DNA of 64,000 bases from Cercis canadensis (lineage: Eukaryota; Streptophyta; Magnoliopsida; Fabales; Fabaceae): assembly GCA_003255065.1 (NCBI GenBank), contig QAOA01001875.1, forward strand, positions 156,855 to 220,854, read 5' to 3'. This document shows, one piece after another, positions 44,404 through 56,842 of this stretch. A program made the translations under genes and the position numbers. The stretch's first letter is position 1; each line of letters opens with the position of its first letter. The notes under the pieces are model-generated. The model had not been told where the DNA came from. It did no database searches and was given only the letters and a program-made list of their open reading frames with translations.

Positions 44404-46470
44404 GGTAGTAAATATCTTTTAATGTATGATATTCCTTTTGTCAAGCTATTAGTTAGGTGTACCAAATATATAAACTTCATTATCTTTATTCTTTTATTGG
44501 GTAAATTAATTATACTTGCTTGAAGATTTGATGAAATTAGACAGATATCCCTTACTGTTTTTTCTCTTTTTTGGTTTGGCCATGCCTTACTGTTTCATAT
44601 ATTACACTAATCTCTCTTATTTTGCATTTCAGCAGGACAAAAATTTTCCGTTCTACATCATTAATTTAAACAGACCTCCCTCCTATTAAAATTTAACATC
44701 AAAAGAAATATTTTCGTGAAATTACAGTACAAGAGATGTAATTTTCAAAACAAATTAAAAAGGAAACTTCTATGATTTAGAGATATATATATATATATAT
44801 ACTTCATCCTTTTGCATTTATAAACCTACCATCACAAGATAAAATATTCAAAGGCGTAAGCAAATTTGATGTCCACTGGTAAGTGCGACCAACGAAAAAA
44901 GAGCCATACAAAGAGAACACTTCTCAACCAAGTTACTTTTTCAAAGCTACTTTAATTAGAGGATTTTCTTTTTTAACCATAAAAATATTTTTAGATCAAC
45001 TTTCACATATTAAAATTAATTTTTTTTAAGCAATCTGAAGAGCATACTCTCACATCGTCTTAGTGCAATAAAAAAAACTTTTTTTTTAACTGCTAGCTCC
45101 AAGATTCAAACTTTGATTAGTTTAAATGAATTTATTACATTTTTATTACTAGATCAAACCTTTAAAATTAATTAGAGAATGTTATACACGTGCTTTAATT
45201 AGTTTTATAGCTTATATTAGTATAATAAGCATAATTTAAACTTAATTAAGCTTATTTAAATTTATTTTATATAGTCAAATTTTACCAACTCACTAGTGAG
45301 ACAGTGCAAAAATTAATTAGTTTATGATAAATATTACTCTTTTAATAATCATAACAAAAAGTGCAAATCATACCAAAACAAACAAGAATTTGAGAATATT
45401 CCTAATACCCAACTGAAAAGTTTGCACTATCTTTCAAACTTTAATCTCTCAACAAATCCATACAAAAAAAAAAATCCCAACATATTATTAAAAGCCCACT
45501 AAATGTTGTTTGATAGTGAAATTTTTAAGTAATTTGAAGGAAATACAAATCTTTTTGTGTAAAAAGTAAAATCTCTTGATATGAACAAAATGCAATTCGC
45601 TAGTGTTCCATGTCAAAATCAATGAACAAAACAGCTGATTGGGTTCTACACCCTTCTTCATTTTGTACACAAAATAAACTGATAAATTATGCACTTTGAT
45701 AATAATAGAATTGAATAAACATGTCTAGACAACTCCGTACTAAAAAAAAACATATCATTAATAATTCATCAATTTCTAGTACGAATATGATAATAATAGA
45801 TTGGAGTTGTTATTATTGTACGAAGAAATTCTATCTACACATTAGGCTGTACAGAAATACGAAAGTAATTGGTATGTAAATAATATTTTTTTAGGTCTCT
45901 AGTCACCCATAATTTCTCGCAATATAGAGAAACGTCAAAGCATCCCAATAAATTATATTTGTTTTATATTTTTTTGTATTTATAAAAAATATTACTTTTC
46001 AAATATATAAATATTTTTTTTATGTAGATAAAATTAAATTTTTAACTGGGATATACAAAAATAATAGTTCAAATTTAAAACCTTATTTTTTATTTTTTTT
46101 TATAAATCTTAAATCGGTTATATCATGTATATTTATATGAAAATGTAAGTATTTCTCACAACATATTATATGATATTGTCATTTGCCAATGAGGAACCTA
46201 TATGAACATGATATAAAGGACAAGGTAACACAGATCACAGCCGCATATTCTATTCCTATCAAGTATAAAAATATACACTTTGATGACTTCATATACATAA
46301 TGCAGATCTCAATGGCGATTGTTTGTCCACTCTCCTGTTCTACTTTCTTTGGATTCTTTTATAGTTCCGCTTAAACAATTAGCACTAACATTTTATACTT
46401 CGGAATAGTTTTTTTCAAAAATATATATATAGAGTATAGACTTTGTTGATTAGTGTTTTCTAGTGGATTT
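44404..46470. other. Intergenic DNA, no gene recognised
   Basis: Very AT-rich; no supported exon or RNA. Confidence 0.5.
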
Positions 46471-46637
46471 GGATCCGATCATGTCACTTGAGTCATGTTG
46501 CTCAGATCTGAGCCGTCCATTTCATTAAAGCTAATTTCAACCATTAAATATTAATATGTTTTAATAGTTGAAATGACCTTAAATGGAATAGACGGCTTAG
46601 ATCTAAACAACATGACTCAAGTGACATGACTGGATCC
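46471..46637. mobile_element. 167-bp foldback MITE
   Basis: GGATCCGATCATGTCACTTG at the left is the inverted copy, with few mismatches, of CAAGTGACATGACTGGATCC at the right. The arms of about 75 bp include AGATCTGAGCCGTC / GACGGCTTAGATCT. The right half is repeated after N at 46641, an assembly duplication. Target duplication is not clear. Confidence 0.65.
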
Positions 46638-47117
46638 CTTNGTTGAAATGACCTTAAATGGAATAGACGGCTTAGATCTAAACAACATGACTCAAGTGAC
46701 ATGACTGAATCCCTTCCCGTTTTCCAGTTCATTAGAGTATGATAATTTATTAGTGTTTAAACTGACTAATTAGTATTTTTATGATAGAGGTATTGAGTTC
46801 AATTATTATTAAGAGCTGGTGGGATGAAATTTAAGAAAAAAAAAATTATAACTTTTTTTTATANAAAAAAAAAAAAAAAATTATAACTTTTTTTTATATA
46901 ACCTCTAATAAATAAAATAATAATAATATCTGAAGTGATACTACAGATATTACACAATTTGTGATACTACATGATAAATCTAGACAGAACGTGAAAATGT
47001 CATCATCAGCGGCATTGCAGGTTAAGGGTTACCTTACAACAACGATATCTTGAACTGCGGAAACTGACCAAGTGTATAGAGGATCCTCTCTCGAGCCTTG
47101 AACGAATTATGATTTGC

Positions 47118-47151
47118 CACGTGGAACACCGCGTCCAATGTTCTTTATATA
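47118..47151 (+). promoter_or_regulatory. AAE3 promoter: G-box and TATA box
   Basis: CACGTG at 47118-47123, a bZIP/bHLH site, is followed by TTTATATA at 47144-47151, 61 bp before the start codon. This fits a short 5' UTR and possible stress or light regulation (inference). Confidence 0.55.
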
Positions 47152-47211
47152 CGTCGCATTTCCATTCGTGTTTTTCTCTCCTCGAATTTAGCTGATTGAT
47201 TCCCTGAAACC

Positions 47212-50200
47212 ATGGACGGTCCGACACTCACTGGGTTGCTAAGTCAGGTTGCCGGAGAGTTCCCCTCCCGCCGAGCCATCTCCGTTTCCGGCAAGTTCGA
47301 TATTTCTCATTCTCGCCTTCATGAACTTATCGAACGCGCCGCTTCTCGTTTAGTCGCAGCCGGAATCAACGCCGGCGATGTCGTCGCTCTCACCTTCCCC
47401 AACACCGTTGAGGTCTGATTCTTTTCCTCTATTTGTTACCTCCTGTTTGGTTCGGCAGAAAACGATAGAAAATAATATAGAATAAAACTCTTTCACGTTG
47501 TTTCATTTTCCTTACTGTTTCATTCAAAACGATAAACACTTTTTTATGCGTTTCCTTAATAGTCGATGAATTATTATTATTTTTCATATATTGGATTAGT
47601 TTTTATTTTAATTACTTTCCTTTATATTTTAGTTTGTTATAACGTTCCTGGCCGTAATTCGAGCTCGAGCTACGGCTGCGCCGCTCAACCCAGCTTACAC
47701 AACGGAGGAGTTTGAGTTCTATTTATCAGATTCAGAATCGAAGCTCTTAGTAACATCCCAAGAAGGGAACAAGCCAGCTGAAGCCGCCGCTTCCAAGCTG
47801 AAGATCCCTCACGCCACGGCTTCGCTTTCCAAAGCCGATGATCACGAGCTCTCTCTATCGCTGAGTCCGTCCGAGTCAGAAGCTGACTCGGTTGCCGAGG
47901 TCGTCAATGATCCTTCCGACGTAGCTCTATTCCTTCACACCTCCGGCACCACAAGCCGCCCCAAGGGTGTGCCGCTGACTCAATTCAACTTAGCTTCCTC
48001 GGTGAAGAACATAAAGTCCGTGTACAAACTCACTGAGTCTGACTCGACCGTCATCGTTCTACCATTGTTTCACGTTCACGGATTGATCGCCGGACTACTG
48101 AGTTCACTTGTATCTGGCGCGGCGGTGGCGCTTCCAGCGGCAGGTCGGTTCTCGGCTTCAACATTTTGGTCAGACATGCTTCAATTCAGCGCAACGTGGT
48201 ACACGGCGGTTCCTACCATACACCAAATCATATTGGATCGCCATCTCAGCAACCCGGAACCCGTTTACCCGAAACTGCGGTTCATTAGGAGCTGTAGCGC
48301 GTCTCTTGCACCAAGTATATTGGGTCGGTTGGAGGAGGCATTCGGTGCACCAGTTTTAGAGGCGTACGCGATGACCGAGGCGACCCATCTTATGTCATCG
48401 AACCCGCTACTGGAGGAGGGGCCACACAAACCCGGGTCAGTTGGGAAACCCGTGGGTCAAGAAATGGCGATATTGGATGAGAAGGGTGAGGCGCAAAAGG
48501 AAGAGGTTAAGGGAGAGGTTTGTATCAGGGGTCCAAATGTGACAAAAGGGTACAAAAATAACCCTGAAGCTAACAAGGCAGCCTTTCAGTTTGGTTGGTT
48601 TCATACGGGTGATCTCGGGTTCTTGGATTCGGATGGCTATTTGCATCTTGTGGGTCGGATCAAGGAACTCATCAATCGTGGAGGTAAAATGTTTAATGTT
48701 TAACTCATACAATACTCACACTCACATTAATTTTGTTCAATTCTCTAATATGCATGCTGGACTCTTTTCAACAAAATTATTTTGTTAATAACTTTAAAAA
48801 GTCAAAACAAAAGTAGGGTGTTTTGAAAACTTGACCATTGGATATTTTAATTTTCCGATATATTATGATACNGTTTAATGTTTAACTCATACAATACTCA
48901 CACTCACATTAGTTTTGTTCAATTCTCTAATATGCATGCTGGACTCTTTTCAACAAAATTATTTTGTTAATAACTTTAAAAAGTCAAAACAAAAGTAGGG
49001 TGTTTTGAAAACTTGACCATTGGATATTTTAATTTTTCGAGATATTATGATACTACATAAATATGTCATACTGATGTGTCAAACATATGTAATTTTTATA
49101 TTTTATTATATATAAATATAATTTATCTTATTTTTTCAAACAAACTTAAAAATAATTGACTTATACATATATCATTTACACATTGATTATTCTCATGTAA
49201 TATGACATATTACATAAATATCAAAAATATTTAAGAAACCTCCTTTAACATTATCATAAAAATTTCAAGCGAAAAAATTACGTCATTTGCATATAGTTTT
49301 TTTAAAAAAAAATAAAATTTTCACTGAAATTTGCATTTTAAGTATTTTTGGCGAATTATTCTCCTGAGCTATTTCCTTGCACTTGCATCTGGTTGATGTC
49401 AGCATCATGGATTGAATTTTTCCAAATTTGAAAAGCCTTAGAATGGAAAGTGGCTCCTGATTTGGTTTAAAGCCAATTCTGAATTTGGTTTCTAGTTTAC
49501 GGCACCCAACCAGACTGGCTGCCTTGTTGCTGTTGGTTCCATGACAACGATATAATAGTGTTTTAAAAGTTGAATTAGGAATCACATACACAATTCTTAC
49601 CCTCTCTAAATTTGCATTTTATTGGTNATGACAACGATATAATAGTATTTTAAAAGTTGAATTAGGAATCACATACACAATTCTTACCCTCTCTAAATTT
49701 GCATTTTATTGGTATGATCACTTAGTATGCATGACATGCCATGCCAGCACATGATAGACCTGAAATTTGCCCATCGTATTTATAGTAAAGGATTAAATGT
49801 TTTTTTTTTAAAAAAAATGACAAATTTCAGCAAATTTTGCTGAATATTTCAAACTATATCTAATAAAGGGCACCTTTTGTTTCCCTTTGTTTCTGTTGTG
49901 CGTTTCATATATATCAGGGGAGAAGATATCACCAATTGAAGTGGATGCAGTCCTTTTATCTCATTCAGATATTGCTCAAGCAGTTGCTTTTGGAGTGCCA
50001 GATGAGAAATATGGTGAAGAGGTATGTTCTTTAATCCACTGTCTCTTACCCGATCCTTCGCCATTGCAATCATTCCATTTCAACTCAATGATAAATTCAT
50101 AATTTCTGCCAGATAAATAAATCTCATATAAATGCTTGATGCATGCTAATTACTGGTCAAGTTGTCAAAAATTAAGTGAATTTAATTAAATTTAAATAGT

Positions 50201-50900
50201 AATAATATGAATCAGTCAGCTTTGGCTGGTTACCAATGATCACTGATGAGGCCCTACTATGAGGGGAGCATCTATCTGAAAGCTACAGTAAACTACTGTA
50301 TGATATTGGTATTGATGTTATAATCATGCACCTAGCCATGTGTGGCAGATAGCGTAACACAACTTTAAGATGATAGTGTTTGGTATAAAGTTTGGTTGTA
50401 ACTTGTACGCGTGTCACTCGTCAATAAGTTCCAGGTTATGTATATGACTTTCATTTGACTATTTTGCAAATGGAATTCTTGCTTCCCTAACCCTTGCTGT
50501 TCACCGGAAGATAATTTTTATATAGTCTAAATGCAAAATGCTATTGGTGTCATGGTGTGGTCTAGAGCGATTAGTAGGCTATGTGCTATTAATTTCTTAA
50601 GCTTCCATGCTCCCCTTCATTTAAGCTTTGATATCTTTTGATAGTGATGCATGTATACACTTGTTGGTTGGTTTAGACATGATTTTGATAATATCTTCTT
50701 ACCTTCAACAGATAAATTGTGCAATTATTCCAAGAGAAGGATTAAACATTGATGAGGCAGAGGTGCTAAGGTTTTGTAAGAAGAACCTAGCAGCCTTTAA
50801 AGTCCCCAAAAAGGTCTTCATTACTGATTCTTTGCCGAAGACCGCCACCGGCAAGATTCTACGGCGTCTTGTGGCAGAACACTTCCAATCTCAAGTTTGA
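47212..50900 (+). CDS. AAE3: Oxalate-CoA ligase (acyl-activating enzyme 3)
   Basis: Four exons (47212-47412, 47633-48683, 49918-50021, 50712-50900) join in frame to 514 aa, the length I recall for Arabidopsis AAE3. The enzyme activates oxalate to oxalyl-CoA using ATP and CoA in the cytosol, the first step of CoA-dependent oxalate breakdown; this affects calcium oxalate and resistance to oxalate-secreting fungi. The ANL-family AMP-binding motif TSGTTSRPKG is at residues 170-179, LPLFHVHGL follows, and the YAMTE motif, GWFHTGDLG and GRIKELINRGGEKISP hinge come next. The C-terminal KTATGKILRR holds the catalytic Lys near residue 500. The C-terminus (SQV) is not a clear peroxisome signal. The start has a CAUGGA context and is the first ATG. 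Introns 2 and 3 contain no genes; two N duplications (48872, 49627) lie in intron 2. Confidence 0.95.
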
Positions 50901-51264
50901 ACCGTTGCAGTCACCAAGTACGGAGCCTAGACACCTGGCCAAGTAGGAGTGACAATCCACCCAACATAATTTTTAAACAATGTTAAATTGTTAAGAGGAA
51001 GCTGTTTCAGCAACTTGTCTTGCCTAATACACCGGATTTTCATCTAGTTGTTTCTATAAGATGGAATGATTTTCAAGTCACTTTTGCTCCGTATTCTAGC
51101 TTTGTAAACCATAAGATGTGATAAGATAAATTTACCTTCCAGACAACAATGAAAGGAATAGCTATCTGTGCAAAAGTTCAAAGGGCAAACGACTTTAAAT
51201 GGGGCGGTAGAGTCCGGCCAAAAAAAATTAAGAGAAAAAGAAATGGGGGTAAGGGTGTTAAGGG
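50901..51264. other. AAE3 3' UTR and flank
   Basis: The 3' UTR after the TGA at 50898-50900. No other feature. Confidence 0.6.
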
Positions 51265-52889
51265 ATCAAAGACTTAGATAATGCAAAAACTCATCTTAAT
51301 TTCATAAGTACAGTTGTTTGTAAACTATTTCTACCATTACCATTATTTTCCTTTTTTTAAATTATCTCAATTTGAAAAAATAAGAAAGAGAGAGTGGTAA
51401 TGCAATATGCACAATTGCATCATCAACATGGTGACGCCATTTTGTATATTGTGACGCATCTTCTCTAATTGCATCACAATGTGTCACGGTTCGCAAATGT
51501 GATGAGTAGATTTTGAGCACTTAGACAACTTCGATTGATTTAAAACTTTGCAGAGAGGTAAAAAGAAGTCTAGAGAAGCCCCATGCCAAATTTGAGCCCA
51601 AACGGAGCATTATATAATTTTTGCCATTTTTGTAAAGTTTGGGGGTATTTTCATCTTTTTACTTCCCTACACTTGTCCAGTACGGGTGTTCGGCAAATGG
51701 CCGCGTAGCTCGTGGTTTTAGATGAATTTACATATATCATAATAGGCGTTTCAATACCCATAACTCTAAAAAGATGTCTTATGTTGGGTGAAAAAAAATG
51801 ATGTTTGATCCTACCATAAGGGAATTCGCATATTAATCTCTTTAGGAGGAGGGTGCCTAGTGACCTAGGGTGGGACTTGGTACTAGCATAAGGGTAGGTT
51901 TTGTGTTGCTGTTTACTTCTCTTACACATTGTCAATGTATTGTATTGCACTCATATCTATCAATAAAATGAGTAGCTCATCTTCTTATATATTTGTCGTC
52001 TTATGTTTTACTCACTAGTGTGTGTGCTTACTTTGGTGTGCGCGTGCCTTGTGTGTTGGCTTGCTTGTGAGATGCAATACGTGAGATGTTATAATGTGCA
52101 TGTTATTGTTGTCGTGTTTGCGGGAGACACTATTATTAAGCCTCAGATATATTATCAGTTGCTTAGTCACTTAACGTGTATGGGTTGAATCGAATGGAAT
52201 AGGCTGACTTGCTTTCTCAGAGGAGTTTCGCAAGTGCCGCACGGTCTAAAAAGGGTGAACTTGTAGGCCCGTGACACAATGACAGAGAAGTTTTGACATT
52301 GGGTGCAGGGAATCTCTGACTTCAGGTGACACAATTGTGTAAATTTCATCACCATTATCTGTTTGCCAAATGGCGTCACCACAATGGTGACGCAATTTCC
52401 ACAATTGTGTCACCGGTTTTATATTGAGATAGTATAAAGAAGGAAAAGAACAATATTAGTAGAAATTGTTTGCGTACAATGNGGGAGATACTATTATTAA
52501 GCCTCAGATATATTATCGGTTGCTTAGTCACTTAACGTGTATGGGTTGAATCGAATGGAATAGACTGACTTGCTTTCTCAGAGGAGTTTCGCAAGTGCCG
52601 CACGGTCTAACAAGGGTGAACTTGTAGGCCCGTGACACAATGACAGAGAAGTTTTGACATTGGGTGCAGGGAATCTCTGACTTCTGGTGACACAATTGTG
52701 TAAATTTCATCACCATTATCTGTTTGCCAAATGGCGTCACCACAATGGTGACGCAATTTCCACAATTGTGTCACCGGTTTTATATTGAGATAGTATAAAG
52801 AAGGAAAAGAACAATATTAGTAGAAATTGTTTGCGTACAATGGTAGTTATTGAATTAAGATGAGTTTTTACATTATTGAAGTCTTTGAT
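51265..52889. mobile_element. Element with long terminal inverted repeats (unassigned)
   Basis: The left end (ATCAAAGACTTAGATAATGC, then AAAAACTCATCTTAAT) is an inverted copy of the right end (ATTAAGATGAGTTTTTACAT, then TATTGAAGTCTTTGAT). Similarity continues about 170 bp inward, to paired ACAATTGTGTCACC / GGTGACGC motifs. No clear target duplication was seen. The interior has no protein. An internal copy of 360 bp (52122-52481 and 52483-52842) is separated by one N and is probably artefactual, so the true element is about 1.26 kb. Possibly Mutator-like. Confidence 0.6.
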
Positions 52890-54251
52890 GAAGCTCAATT
52901 TCGTATAAACTGGGAAAAAAGGTTTACAACAGGAGTTATAGACAGGTATGCGAGTGATACCAGCATTCTGGTCTTGTTAGCGGCAGTTGCAGAACATTAT
53001 TTACAGTCAGCTCGTCAGTGGTTGTAAGTGCGCCAAAGGTGACTCTTTAATCTTAACCAATAGTTGGAGACAGTAGCACAGTCTGCATTGTATTTTTTTT
53101 GTTACAAGTTAGCATAACGCTTTGGATAGAGAAAGAGGGTACACAATGGGAACGCAATGCATTGAGAAAGAGATGAGAATTATATGACAAGAATAAAATC
53201 CATGACATCAAACACTATAGTTTCTATAACTAGAATAGGTGGCATTAGACCTAGAACCAGTGCAATCTAAGATCACAAAACTTAGAAATGTTTTGTACTG
53301 TATCCTATCCATCTGGACAGCCACAAACATGCAACCTTGATGCGTTATGAAGAACAATACAAATTCCCTACCCCGGTTTCTGTTCAATACCAATATCTAT
53401 TCTACGATTGAGAGTTTGACTTAATGATCGAGAAAAAAGCAAGGAATGGAATGGAATGGAATTGACTGACATTACCAAAGCTCATTCCTTTGCACTTAAT
53501 AGAGTGGAAGTGGCGAGAGAAAGTATGGAATTTGGATGCTCCTATTCTTTGCAACTAAACTGAACATCATTAAGTTACCACAGTCAATTTAAAGTTTAAA
53601 CTAGACTAATTCGATATGTATCACATGGCAAGGATCATCCCTTCCTCGCTGCCCAAAGGGTAAACAGAGGAAAAATATAATGCCCCCATTACAAACAAAA
53701 TATCATTGATAAACCACCCCGATGCTTACTAAAAAGTCGAAACCGCAGAGGGTCTTTTTACCGAAAGAATCATGCAAAACTACAAGTATCCAACACTGGA
53801 TAGAAGAACACATACCCACGCAAGAAATTACAAATAACTGAATAACAAAAGGATTGATTATGTAGGTTGTAATTTTTTCACAACGCACAATGTACAATAA
53901 ACATTTTCTTTATGGCCATTGGCCACATTTGCAGCAGCGTAAAAAATGACCCGGGAGTGAAAATTCCATAAACATAACCACTCAAAATAAACCAAATAGG
54001 ATCAAAAACCTCAATTGCATGCAAATATCATCTAGATTTCCAATCTACCAGAAGTTCATATTGTAGCATTTTAACAATGTTGTAACCATGTGCTCAAAAA
54101 CAAACCCTAAACTACTAATAACCACAAATAAAGAAGCACAGATCAAAAGCAATCCAAATCCCCCGAAAAAGGTATTCAGGTAGAGGGAGAAAAAGAAAAC
54201 ATTAACACGAGTATCACGATAAGCAGAAGCAAAAGACAACTCGGATACTAT
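52890..54251. other. Intergenic DNA and beta-tubulin 3' UTR
   Basis: No gene recognised. The right part (roughly 53880-54251) is the likely minus-strand 3' UTR of the tubulin gene. Confidence 0.5.
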
Positions 54252-56642
54252 TTAAAGGTCCTCCTGAGGTTCTTCCTCTTCTTCATAGTCGTACTCCTCA
54301 TCTGCAGTTGCATCTTGGTATTGCTGGTACTCTGAGACTAAATCATTCATGTTGCTCTCAGCCTCAGTAAACTCCATCTCATCCATACCTTCACCAGTAT
54401 ACCAATGCAAGAAAGCCTTTCTGCGAAACATGGCAGTGAACTGCTCGCTCACCCTCCTGAACATTTCTTGGATAGAAGTAGAGTTGCCAATGAATGTTGA
54501 GGCCATTTTTAGACCAGTTGGAGGGATATCACAAACAGTAGACTTGACATTGTTGGGGATCCACTCAACAAAGTATGATGAATTCTTGTTCTGAACATTA
54601 ATCATCTGCTCATCAACCTCCTTAGTGCTCATCTTGCCACGGAACATAGCAGATGCAGTCAAATAACGACCATGGCGGGGATCAGCAGCACACATCATAT
54701 TTTTAGCATCCCACATCTGTTGAGTCAGTTCAGGTACAGTGAGGGCCCTGTACTGCTGTGACCCACGGGAAGTGAGTGGGGCAAAACCAACCATGAAGAA
54801 ATGCAACCTAGGGAATGGAATGAGATTAACAGCTAGTTTGCGCAGATCAGAGTTGAGTTGACCAGGGAAACGAAGACAACACGTTACACCACTCATGGTC
54901 GCTGAAATTAGGTGGTTCAGATCTCCAACTGCAACAAATAAACCAGGCTCAATATTAGCAAAGAATCAAAGACAAAACTGAACTATATGAAACAAACTAA
55001 TCACAGGAGAAATTGTTAAAATAGGAAACCAACAAAGAAACTCACAGCTTGGAGTGGTGAGCTTTAGTGTTCTGAAGCAAATGTCATAGAGAGCTTCATT
55101 ATCCAAAACCATACATTCATCTGCATTTTCAACGAGCTGATGAACTGACAGTGTTGCATTGTAAGGTTCAACAACAGTATCAGACACCTTTGGGGATGGG
55201 AACACAGAGAAAGTGAGCATCATTCGATCTGGATATTCTTCTCTGATCTTGGAGATTAGAAGGGTTCCCATTCCAGAACCAGTTCCCCCACCCAAGGAGT
55301 GGCAAACCTGAAACCCTGAGGAGCATGCAGATATTTTAATTCCCTAATTAAATGTACACAAGCGAACAATACCATCTATATTGGGACGTATAACCTAATC
55401 ATATGTTGATCAGAAAAAGAACAACATTCAATATTCGCTATGGGGGCATTGCAAATTGCCAATATAAATACAAATTAGATATCCTCTACAAACAGGTAGC
55501 AAAACATCGGGAATTATGTATATCCAACCTACACTACTTTTTTTTCCAGAAAATATAACAGTAAAACAAGCTCAGAGATCACACCACATGTTAAACCTTG
55601 TTAGACAAATGTTACAATTAAAATAGATGGCAAACCCATTCGAACTAATATGTAGAAACATACTCCATGCAATAGTAGAAATATGCCGTTATTTGATTGC
55701 TAAAATATAAACTTCAATTACGGACCAGGGCAAGTTTTCAGATAGAGAATTCCGTACAATTAGCTACAATTCTTCCTACGAGTTTATTAAAGGGAACGTG
55801 TTGACTACTTCCCCTGCCATAACAAAGACCCTAACACTACCACTAATACATTTGCAATTTGAAAGCAAAAAAAATAGTCATCCATAACCAGTAAACTGTC
55901 GAGAACCATAGACAAATCAAAAGATGAATCCATAAATGCTATTTAGACCCTAACAGAAAAACTTAGTAAAACATTTTATATAACTAGTACAGTAAAGTTT
56001 GTCTAACCATAATGAAACTGCGCATAGCATTTCCAAAAATACAAAGAGAAGATGCAAAATGAAGGGCGTATTTACAAAATCAATGAAAAATACGAAAGAA
56101 ACAAAACCAATAAATCCTTCGAAGTAGAAAAGAACAAAGTCAGAACAAAGTCAAAATCACAACAAAATAGTCCAAATCAACCAACCATAAAAGCAGAATC
56201 GACATACACTCTCACTAAACCCTAACCAAAAAACTTAGTAAATTTTACCTTGCAGACAATCACAGTTTTCTGCCTCCTTCCTCACAACATCTAGCACTGA
56301 GTCAATCAACTCAGCCCCCTCTGTATAGTGTCCCTTGGCCCAGTTGTTCCCAGCACCTGATTGCCCAAACACGAAGTTATCTGGTCGGAAAATCTGGCCG
56401 TAGGGACCAGATCTGAGACTGTCCATGGTACCCGGCTCCAGATCCATAAGCACAGCCCTGGGAACGAAGCGTCCACAACTCGCCTCGTTGTAGTAGACAT
56501 TGACTCGCTCGAGTTGCAAATCGTTGTCGCCGCAGTAGCGACCCGTCGAGTCGATGCCGTGCTCGGCGCAGACCACCTCCCAGAACTTGGCTCCGATCTG
56601 GTTACCACATTGGCCTCCTTGGATATGAAGAATCTCACGCAT
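54252..56642 (-). CDS. TUBB: Beta-tubulin
   Basis: Three minus-strand exons (56249-56642, 55046-55315, 54252-54928) join in frame to 446 aa, the normal beta-tubulin length, with introns at the usual plant positions. Beta-tubulin pairs with alpha-tubulin to build microtubules of the cortical array, spindle and phragmoplast. Visible motifs are the N-terminal MREI (the autoregulation tetrapeptide known from animals), GGQCGNQIG, the GTP-binding signature GGGTGSGMG at the start of exon 2, and an acidic tail ([16 protein letters not shown]). The start is the only one giving MREI. A TATA box (56771-56776 on the minus strand) lies about 130 bp upstream. No damage is seen; the symbol is generic since I cannot name the isotype. 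Confidence 0.97.
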
Positions 56643-56770
56643 TTTGACGGTTGAGTTAGTGAGAGCGAGTTGCAGAAAGAGAAAGGAGAGCGAGTTTTAG
56701 ACGGAGAGAGATGAGCAGTGAAGCAGAGACTCAGAGGCCTACTCTGAAAATGGAGAAAGAAGAATATAGT

Positions 56771-56776
56771 TTTATA
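56771..56776 (-). promoter_or_regulatory. TATA box of the beta-tubulin gene
   Basis: TATAAA on the minus strand, about 130 bp upstream of the tubulin start, in a purine-rich leader (GAGAGAGA-type), common in plant housekeeping genes. Confidence 0.65.
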
Positions 56777-56842
56777 GGTGGGAGGTGACGGATCTATAAC
56801 GTCGTTAAATGGGGTTGGGAGTTAGCGGAAATCATGACGGCG

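Noticed and set aside
52122..52842. A real 360-bp tandem repeat
   Set aside because: The copies meet at a single N, as at many other places in the window, so an assembly duplication is more likely.
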